The translations under genes and the position numbers were made by a program. Shown piece by piece: positions 1-4,692 of a stretch of DNA of 7,480 nt; within the stretch, counting starts at the first letter, position 1, and the number at the start of each line of letters is the position of its first letter. The DNA comes from Porticoccus sp047635255 (GTDB lineage Bacteria; Pseudomonadota; Gammaproteobacteria; Pseudomonadales; Porticoccaceae). The DNA lies in assembly GCA_047635255.1 (NCBI GenBank), contig JBLIIR010000055.1:1-7480 (forward strand), in the 5' to 3' direction. The notes under the pieces are model-generated. The model made no database searches. It saw only the letters and a program-made list of their open reading frames with translations, and had not been told where the DNA came from.

Positions 1-66
1 CTATTTAGTTAAAACTGTTAACGAAGAAATGTTTTATTTTAGTTGCTTGCAGTGCATGAGGTGGAA

Positions 67-510
67 ATGAACGATAAAAAAAATCATGACCAGAAGATAG
101 CCATATATCTTGGGTATTTCGGGTTAGCTCCTTTCGTAATGTTGTTGTTGGCAGAAAACTATATGGAAGATTTCCAGGATATTTCAATTCGGGGATTTTC
201 GATTTACTCCGCTGTTATTATTTCATTTATGAATGGAATTCATTGGGGTATGGCGCTGACCTGTAATCATCATTGTCGTATAAGGTTTGCAGTAAGCACT
301 GTAGCGCCTGTAATGGCTTGGGCTGGGTTGCTGTTTCTTTCTTTGCCTCTTGCGGTGATTACTTTGGGCGTGATCCATTTGATAGGACTTAAGATTGATG
401 CAGTATTTTTTGCAGCCTCTGAAATATCATTATCGTATCGGAAGATGCGATTAAGGCTTACCTGTCTTGTGGTTGGATTGCATTTTTTGATGATCCTATC
501 CATTGTCTAG
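67..510 (+). CDS. DUF3429 family inner-membrane protein
   Basis: This is a small polytopic membrane protein of unknown function, 147 residues from the ATG at 67. About five hydrophobic stretches are visible, near residues 11-29, 45-64, 74-92, 95-110 and 128-146. Two signatures point to DUF3429: the early YLGYFGLAPF segment (14-23) and SFMNGIHWGMAL (53-64), which matches the family's GGIHWG-type core. A basic MRLRLT stretch just before the last helix also fits. I chose ATG 67 because GAGGTGG (58-64) lies just upstream, although its spacing of two bases is short; an in-frame TTG at 43 would only add a polar octapeptide. The gene converges on the M48 peptidase gene with 38 bases between stops. 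No function is established for the family, so none is assigned. The family call rests on remembered motifs. Confidence 0.82.
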   Translation: MNDKKNHDQKIAIYLGYFGLAPFVMLLLAENYMEDFQDISIRGFSIYSAVIISFMNGIHWGMALTCNHHCRIRFAVSTVAPVMAWAGLLFLSLPLAVITLGVIHLIGLKIDAVFFAASEISLSYRKMRLRLTCLVVGLHFLMILSIV

Positions 511-548
511 AATACTAGGGTTTGTGTTTGAACCATACATCATGGAAT

Positions 549-1640
549 CTATTTCCTTTCCGGCAAAAGAGGCAACTCATTCAATATCTTGCTTTGAATT
601 TCATTGTGTGCGGCACCCAAATTTCCCCATCTCTCAGCTGTTGAGGGGTGGCTAGCGCCATGATTTTCTTTGATTCCCGAGGGGTGCTCAATGGCCATTC
701 TTCGCCAAAATCCAGAAACATGAGTGGTATCGATTCCAGCATTTGCGAGATAGTACATTCCAACATAGTCGGCATCTCTTTCAAACTCTTGACTGAATAG
801 GCTGGATGCAGTTTTCCCAAATATTCCCTGGGTATTGATGCCATAGCTAGCAGCCACAATATCTACAATGCCGCCGAGCCAATAGTTGCCTTTTTTCTTA
901 CTTACGTGTCCCTCGCTATTATGAGCAAGCTCATGGGCAATAACAGTCATGAGTTCCGTGTCATTATCAACAAACCGATACATCCCAAGAGTGATAAAGA
1001 CAGAGTTTCCATCTGCAAAGGCATTCAGGCTGTCATCTCTTTGAAGTATGACTGGGTAGGAGCAAGCCAATACAGGCTTGATTTGTAAATCTAGAATTTG
1101 ATTAGAACGGAGTACCTTTAGGTTGATATCTGATATGGAATTTGTCTTGGAAACCTCTGCCATTACACGGCTAAAAATTTTTCCAGCATTTTGATTAGGT
1201 ATTTGCTGATTGTTTACGGATGTGACTACGTCACCTATTTTTAGACCAGCTGTCTCTGCAGGGCTAGTTTTGGCAATACCCGTAATAATGATACCTGAGT
1301 GTCTGCCATACACGCTGGAATAGACTTCTTTTTCTTTTATGGGGGCACTTGATGTGTCTGTAAACATAAAGCCAGTATTTCTGCTTTCATTGCCAGGGCA
1401 TAGTTTTGCTCCATGCACGTTTAGCCGCCATGCCAAATCATTAACGTGCCTGACTCTTTTAATGTAAACTTTTTCCGCCTCTATGAGTTCCCAGCTGCGC
1501 TCAACATTTACTTCATGGCTATTACCTCTAGCAATTTGAGAGGTCGGCGCACAGCCTGTTAAGATCGAAAAAATAATGATCGATACATGAAAATAAAAAA
1601 ATAAAAATCTGATTTTCATGCGCGCTAGAAATTTTTGCAT
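549..1640 (-). CDS. Lipoprotein M48 metallopeptidase with a PDZ domain
   Basis: A zinc metallopeptidase tethered to the envelope, probably acting on misfolded or damaged envelope proteins. Residues 8-29 form a lipoprotein signal ending in the lipobox LTGC, with Cys30 as the acylation site. A PDZ domain spans about 112-190 (HSGIIITGIAKTSPAETAGL...GDVV), which in related proteases binds exposed C-termini. The M48 domain follows: NAFADG (206-211), the zinc motif HELAH (236-240), and the third ligand Glu287 in ERDAD. The mature part has only two cysteines besides Cys30, Cys81 and Cys193, so a disulfide is possible. ATG 1640 is preferred because AGAGGGG lies 12 bases upstream; the in-frame Met8 (1619) has no ribosome site. 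It is the second gene after the TlpA-like thioredoxin, 4 bases apart, so the two are almost certainly co-transcribed. The substrate is unknown. It is not a BepA-type protein, as no TPR repeats are seen. Confidence 0.92.
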   Translation of the reverse strand: MQKFLARMKIRFLFFYFHVSIIIFSILTGCAPTSQIARGNSHEVNVERSWELIEAEKVYIKRVRHVNDLAWRLNVHGAKLCPGNESRNTGFMFTDTSSAPIKEKEVYSSVYGRHSGIIITGIAKTSPAETAGLKIGDVVTSVNNQQIPNQNAGKIFSRVMAEVSKTNSISDINLKVLRSNQILDLQIKPVLACSYPVILQRDDSLNAFADGNSVFITLGMYRFVDNDTELMTVIAHELAHNSEGHVSKKKGNYWLGGIVDIVAASYGINTQGIFGKTASSLFSQEFERDADYVGMYYLANAGIDTTHVSGFWRRMAIEHPSGIKENHGASHPSTAERWGNLGAAHNEIQSKILNELPLLPERK

Positions 1641-1644
1641 TTAT

Positions 1645-2175
1645 TTATTGGACCCCTCTTGCGGCTATATTTTTTATTTGCTCCACAAGTAAGCCTTGGT
1701 CCCATTCAGCGCTTCCTTCTAGTTTTGCCACCATAAACCCTTCTGGGTTTATCAGTATAGTTGTAGGTAAACCTTTGAAGCCCAGGTCGCGAAAGCCTTT
1801 ATTCTTTTTATCATACCAAACTAGAATTTTTTTCAGTGCCATGGATTTCAGGAAGGGCTTCACTTCATTAAATCCGCCCGCATCCTGGTTGATAGCAATA
1901 ATAATAAGACCCTGTTTATAGAGGCTTTCAGCCAGTCGATCCAGGGCCGGCATCTCCTTGATGCACGGAACGCACCATGTTGCCCAAAAGTTAACCAACA
2001 CATAGTGGCCTAAAAATTTTTCTATTCCTGCAGATTGATTTCCATCATCAAAAGACATAGAGGGTAGCGGCGTAGGTGAGGGCATAATATCCATTAGCTT
2101 CTCTGCTGAGGCATTGACGGATAATATCGCTATGGTCAAAAGACAAAGAAAATATTTTTTTAGGGCTATAATCAT
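1645..2175 (-). CDS. Exported TlpA-like thioredoxin-fold oxidoreductase
   Basis: A periplasmic thiol-disulfide oxidoreductase of the TlpA/ResA/AhpC-TSA group, 176 residues. Residues 1-24 are a Sec signal (two lysines, hydrophobic 8-20, cleavage after the Ala22-Ser-Ala24 motif). The thioredoxin fold begins with LVNFWATWCVPC; the redox pair is Cys68/Cys71 in WCVPC, and the cis-proline is Pro137 in GLPTTILI. These are the only cysteines in the mature protein, as expected for a reductant of other envelope proteins rather than an isomerase. Typical TlpA proteins of this kind keep substrate thiols reduced, for example in cytochrome c assembly, but no cytochrome gene is nearby. It is first in an operon with the M48 lipoprotein and is divergent from the exported glutathione peroxidase, either of which could be its partner (inference). 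The ATG has no clear ribosome site, and an in-frame stop lies 21 bases upstream, which leaves little choice of start. Confidence 0.9.
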   Translation of the reverse strand: MIIALKKYFLCLLTIAILSVNASAEKLMDIMPSPTPLPSMSFDDGNQSAGIEKFLGHYVLVNFWATWCVPCIKEMPALDRLAESLYKQGLIIIAINQDAGGFNEVKPFLKSMALKKILVWYDKKNKGFRDLGFKGLPTTILINPEGFMVAKLEGSAEWDQGLLVEQIKNIAARGVQ

Positions 2176-2193
2176 ATTTTTAGTATTCAGAAA

Positions 2194-2222
2194 TTAAGTT
2201 CTTTGCCGGTCCTTGCTATAAT
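2194..2222 (+). promoter_or_regulatory. Extended -10 promoter of the glutathione peroxidase gene
   Basis: A perfect -10 box TATAAT at 2217-2222 is preceded by TGC at 2214-2216, making an extended -10. A weak -35 (TTAAGT, 2194-2199) sits 17 bases upstream. Transcription would begin near 2229, leaving a leader of about 40 bases before the tandem ATG codons at 2269 and 2272. It also rules out a longer reading frame beginning at 2203, which starts upstream of the expected transcript. Confidence 0.68.
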
Positions 2223-2268
2223 ACTGCGATATAAGCCAACCAGTATAAACGTAGAATGTAAAGGTAGT

Positions 2269-2859
2269 ATGATGAGATTGTTTATAGTTTGCTGTTTTCT
2301 TTTATGCCAGTCTTTTGTCTGTGCAGAGGTAACTGAAGAGGGGTCGGGTAATATGGAAAAAAAAGAGCTGAGTAAAGGTAATGGTGCGCATCAATTTGAG
2401 TTTACTTCTATTGATGGGGAGCTGCTGCCGTTATCTAGCTTTGCCGGCAAAACTCTATTGGTAGTGAATACAGCATCACGCTGTGGATTTACGTCACAAT
2501 ATGCAGGGCTGCAAAGTTTATGGGAAAAATATCAAGATCAAGGCTTAGTTGTGCTCGGAGTGCCATCAAACGATTTTATGAGCCAAGAGCCCGGGTCGGA
2601 AGACGAGATCAAGACTTTTTGTACAGTTAACTTTAATGTTAATTTCCCGATGACATCAAAAGTTCATGTGAAAGGAAAAAATGCTCACCCATTTTATCTC
2701 TGGACAAAACAGCAATCTGGAGCTCCTCGATGGAACTTTCATAAATACTTATTAAATGATCAAGGCGACCTGGTTGCCGCTTACTCCTCTGTAACCAGCC
2801 CGCTTTCTAATAAAGTTGTGAAGGCTGTTGAATTGGCTCTAGGAGTTAATGGGCAGTAA
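2269..2859 (+). CDS. Exported glutathione peroxidase family protein (two-cysteine type)
   Basis: Reduces hydrogen peroxide or lipid hydroperoxides, here probably in the periplasm. Residues 1-19 are a signal peptide (MMRLFIVCC start, cleavage after Val17-Cys-Ala19). The Gpx core follows: peroxidatic Cys72 in NTASRCGFT (cysteine, not selenocysteine), Gln106 in SQEPGS, and Trp155-Asn156 in RWNFHKYL complete the catalytic tetrad. Cys118 in FCTVNF sits where thioredoxin-dependent members carry the resolving cysteine. The usual PCNQF cysteine is serine here (VPSNDF), so the mature protein has exactly two cysteines. This suggests thioredoxin-type rather than glutathione recycling. Two adjacent ATGs could start the gene: 2269, and 2272, which is better spaced (7 bases) from AAGG at 2261-2264; the mature product is the same. 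It is divergent from the TlpA-like gene and 41 bases ahead of queC. The name btuE/gpo would be a guess. Confidence 0.93.
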   Translation: MMRLFIVCCFLLCQSFVCAEVTEEGSGNMEKKELSKGNGAHQFEFTSIDGELLPLSSFAGKTLLVVNTASRCGFTSQYAGLQSLWEKYQDQGLVVLGVPSNDFMSQEPGSEDEIKTFCTVNFNVNFPMTSKVHVKGKNAHPFYLWTKQQSGAPRWNFHKYLLNDQGDLVAAYSSVTSPLSNKVVKAVELALGVNGQ

Positions 2860-2884
2860 CATTGATCGACCGATGTTAGCTTTT
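2857..2884 (+). terminator. Possible weak terminator or attenuator between gpx and queC
   Basis: TAACAT (2857-2862) pairs with ATGTTA (2873-2878), extended inward by a T-G and a G-C pair around the loop ATCGAC, and is followed by GCTTTT. The stem includes the gpx stop codon. It is AT-rich with only four T, so partial termination is more likely than complete. The queC ATG is 16 bases beyond, leaving no room for a new promoter downstream. Confidence 0.38.
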
Positions 2885-2900
2885 AGGTAGAAATAATTTT

Positions 2901-3560
2901 ATGTCAGAAACAATTGTTGTGATCTTTTCCGGCGGAATGGATTCTTATACCCTCTTGAACCGTGCTCTAAAAAATGATCTCCAAGTATCAGCTGTGACAT
3001 TTAATTATGGCCAAAGACATGCCAAAGAGATTGAATACGCCATTTCTGCGTGTGTAGAGTTAAATATCCCACATAAAGTAATTGACATTACTACTATCAA
3101 TGAGCTCCTTCAGGGCTCCTCACTTACCTCAAATATTGATATTCCTGAAGGCCATTATGCCGATGAAACCATGAAGTCCACTATTGTCCCAAATCGAAAT
3201 ATGATTTTACTATCTCTTGCAGTTGGTTACGCAATTTCTATTGGAGCAAGAAAAGTTTTTTATGGTGCCCACTCTGGTGATCATGCGATTTATCCGGATT
3301 GTCGGCCAGAGTTTGTAGAAAAAATGAATAATGTTTGTGCTGTTGCAAATTATGAGCCTATTGAAATTGTCACTCCTTATTTGAATTATGACAAAGGGGA
3401 AATTGTAAAAAATGGTCTTCTGATGGGCCTGGATTACACTAAAACCTGGAGTTGCTATAACGGAAAAGACATAGCCTGTGGTAAATGTGGCGCCTGTTTT
3501 GAGAGAATGGAGGCTTTTTCTTGCAATGGCATGAATGATCCTTCGGGATACGAGCAATGA
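2901..3560 (+). CDS. queC: 7-cyano-7-deazaguanine (preQ0) synthase QueC
   Basis: Converts 7-carboxy-7-deazaguanine to preQ0 using ATP and ammonia, in the cytoplasmic pathway to queuosine. It has 219 residues, close to the usual size of around 220-230. The N-terminal ATP-pyrophosphatase loop is SGGMDS (10-15). NYGQRH, the PNRNM segment and the GAHSGDHAIYPDCRPEF region are family hallmarks. Four zinc-binding cysteines are at the C-terminus: Cys185, Cys193, Cys196 and Cys199 (CxGxDxxCGKCGAC-like). The start is supported by AGGTAG (2885-2890), 10 bases upstream. The stop overlaps the queE start as ATGA (3557-3560), so the two are translationally coupled. The supply of transcript is unclear; read-through from gpx is likely, because only 41 bases separate them. 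No queD or queF is in the window, so those steps are encoded elsewhere. Confidence 0.97.
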   Translation: MSETIVVIFSGGMDSYTLLNRALKNDLQVSAVTFNYGQRHAKEIEYAISACVELNIPHKVIDITTINELLQGSSLTSNIDIPEGHYADETMKSTIVPNRNMILLSLAVGYAISIGARKVFYGAHSGDHAIYPDCRPEFVEKMNNVCAVANYEPIEIVTPYLNYDKGEIVKNGLLMGLDYTKTWSCYNGKDIACGKCGACFERMEAFSCNGMNDPSGYEQ

Positions 3561-4222
3561 AGAAAACCTATAAGATAAAAGAAATCCTCTATACGCTGCA
3601 AGGAGAGGGCGCTCAATCTGGCCGACCGGCTATTTTTTGCAGATTCAGCAAGTGCAATCTATGGAATGGTAGAGAAGAGAGTCGAGCCGAAGCTATTTGT
3701 AATTTCTGCGATACCGATATTCTTGGTACTGATGGCGAAAATGGTGGAGAGTATGAGACCGCAGCTGATTTAGCATCAAAGGTGAGCGACCTCTGGCCAG
3801 AAAAAAAAGACGGAAAGCCTTTTGTGGTATGTACTGGGGGGGAGCCAGCCCTTCAAATGGATGATGATCTTGTTGAGTGCTTTCACCAGGCTGGGTTTGA
3901 AATTGCGATAGAGACAAACGGTACATTACCGATACCTGCAGGTATCGATTGGATATGTTGCAGCCCCAAGGGGAGATCAAAGGTTGTGATCAATCAATGC
4001 GATGAACTGAAGTTGGTCTTCCCCCAAGCAGATGCAATGCCAGATAGTTTTTCAGACATTAAGGCTGATTATTTTTATTTGACGCCGATGGCATTAACTT
4101 CAACCAAAGAGGCGATATACCCAAACCAGGATGATATCACGCAAAAAACAATCAACTTTTGCTTGGGTAATCCCAAATGGCGATTGAACCTGCAGACGCA
4201 CAAAGTATTGAATATCTCCTGA
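3557..4222 (+). CDS. queE: 7-carboxy-7-deazaguanine synthase QueE (radical SAM)
   Basis: A radical SAM enzyme that contracts 6-carboxytetrahydropterin to 7-carboxy-7-deazaguanine, the substrate of the adjacent QueC. It has 221 residues. TLQGEG (13-18), TGGEP (93-97), ETNGT and the C-terminal WRLNLQTHK are classic QueE signatures. The iron-sulfur cluster ligands are Cys33, Cys48 and Cys51, spaced CX14CX2C rather than CX3CX2C. That variant loop is known for QueE, for example from Burkholderia multivorans, so the enzyme should be active. Its ATG overlaps the queC stop (ATGA), which suggests coupled translation. The following gap to 4290 shows no convincing terminator. Confidence 0.97.
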   Translation: MKKTYKIKEILYTLQGEGAQSGRPAIFCRFSKCNLWNGREESRAEAICNFCDTDILGTDGENGGEYETAADLASKVSDLWPEKKDGKPFVVCTGGEPALQMDDDLVECFHQAGFEIAIETNGTLPIPAGIDWICCSPKGRSKVVINQCDELKLVFPQADAMPDSFSDIKADYFYLTPMALTSTKEAIYPNQDDITQKTINFCLGNPKWRLNLQTHKVLNIS

Positions 4223-4224
4223 AT

Positions 4225-4255
4225 CTGACAAGTCTTTATTCTTACAAGCGATAAA
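4225..4255 (+). promoter_or_regulatory. Weak candidate promoter after queE
   Basis: CTGACA (4225-4230) matches a -35 at five of six positions, with GATAAA (4250-4255) 19 bases on as a poor -10. The spacing is long, so this is only a possible source of transcript for the small gene at 4323. The rest of 4223-4290 is AT-rich and shows nothing else I can name. Confidence 0.22.
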
Positions 4256-4290
4256 TACCTTTACTTTTTTATTTAAAGAAGATAGGTTTT

Positions 4291-4326
4291 ATGTCCATTT
4301 TAGATATTGATTGGGTTAGTTTGTGA
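4291..4326 (+). CDS. Possible 11-residue leader ORF overlapping the next gene
   Basis: ATG 4291 opens MSILDIDWVSL and stops at TGA 4324-4326, which overlaps the GTG start of the next gene (GTGA). A GATAGG (4281-4286) ribosome-like site is four bases before the ATG. This geometry is the same as the ATGA overlap of queC and queE and could couple translation. It is too short for coding statistics and could be chance; the peptide has no run of one amino acid typical of attenuator leaders. Confidence 0.3.
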   Translation: MSILDIDWVSL

Positions 4327-4580
4327 AGTGCAATATAAAATCTCTTAGTTGGTCGGAAGAGAAAACTCTTGCTGAAAAACAATTAAAGCTGATTAAAAAG
4401 TCTGAAATAAAGTTAATGCAGATGGGTTACACCCTTGTGAGTAGAAATACTTACTGGATAGTTTATGATCTTGCGGGCCATAGACAGGTATTTGAAAACC
4501 CTGAAGATCTCTACAAGTATAGTTATCGCAGAAGATACAATCATACTGCGCTCAAGACTCCCACCTTCGTAGTTAAATAA
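4323..4580 (+). CDS. Small basic hypothetical protein
   Basis: An 85-residue protein that I do not recognise. The N-terminal third (about 10-33) is rich in Lys and Glu and probably helical (SWSEEKTLAEKQLKLIKK). The middle (36-60) reads like a short beta-type module, YTLVSRNTYWIVYDLAGHRQVF, and the tail carries a basic YSYRRRYNH cluster. There is no signal peptide, membrane segment or cysteine pair. An in-frame TAG at 4317 leaves GTG 4323 as the first possible start; it overlaps the stop of the 11-codon ORF. Later Met33 or Met35 starts would remove the helix. The reading frame is open throughout, and the composition looks like its neighbours. The basic tail might bind nucleic acid, but that is a guess. 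Confidence 0.6.
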   Translation: MKCNIKSLSWSEEKTLAEKQLKLIKKSEIKLMQMGYTLVSRNTYWIVYDLAGHRQVFENPEDLYKYSYRRRYNHTALKTPTFVVK

Positions 4581-4626
4581 AATCCATCCTACCGAAAACT
4601 TCAAATTTAAATGTTAAAAAATATTG

Positions 4627-4656
4627 TTGCCAGACCGAAATGAAACCATCTATTAT
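4627..4656 (+). promoter_or_regulatory. Candidate katG promoter
   Basis: TTGCCA (4627-4632, five of six to the -35 consensus) and TATTAT (4651-4656, five of six to the -10) are separated by 18 bases. The predicted start near 4663 lies inside the palindrome at 4659-4676. This leaves about 30 bases to the katG ATG. A TATAAT at 4663-4668 lies inside the palindrome but has no good -35 partner. Confidence 0.55.
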
Positions 4657-4658
4657 AG

Positions 4659-4676
4659 TTTTTATAATTATAAAAA
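4659..4676. repeat. 18-bp perfect palindrome before katG (possible operator)
   Basis: TTTTTATAATTATAAAAA is an exact inverted repeat with no spacer. It overlaps the predicted katG transcription start, where a repressor would block initiation. Beside it, CTATTATAG (4650-4658) is a second, shorter palindrome that overlaps the -10. The sequence is AT-only, so chance palindromes are more likely than usual. It resembles, but does not match, PerR or Fur boxes, and it does not fit the spacing of the OxyR ATAG/CTAT pattern. Confidence 0.45.
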
Positions 4677-4692
4677 TAGAGAGTGTAGCATT

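Noticed and set aside
519..534. Hairpin between the DUF3429 and M48 genes
   Set aside because: It has only five weak pairs and no T run on either strand, so it is not supported as a terminator.
2203..2268. Longer gpx reading frame beginning at 2203
   Set aside because: The -10 box at 2217-2222 lies inside it, so the transcript begins later, and ATG 2269/2272 opens a proper signal peptide.
2901..4222. queC-queE as part of a 7-deazaguanine DNA-modification island
   Set aside because: No dpd-type genes, nucleases or mobile elements are nearby; the pair fits housekeeping queuosine synthesis.
4650..4679. OxyR, PerR or Fur box before katG
   Set aside because: ATAG/CTAT elements do not fall at OxyR spacing, and the palindrome lacks the spacer base of the PerR and Fur consensus.
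4624..4692. TTG start at 4624 for katG
   Set aside because: It lies upstream of the promoter -35, adds 23 polar residues before the signal peptide, and lacks a ribosome site.
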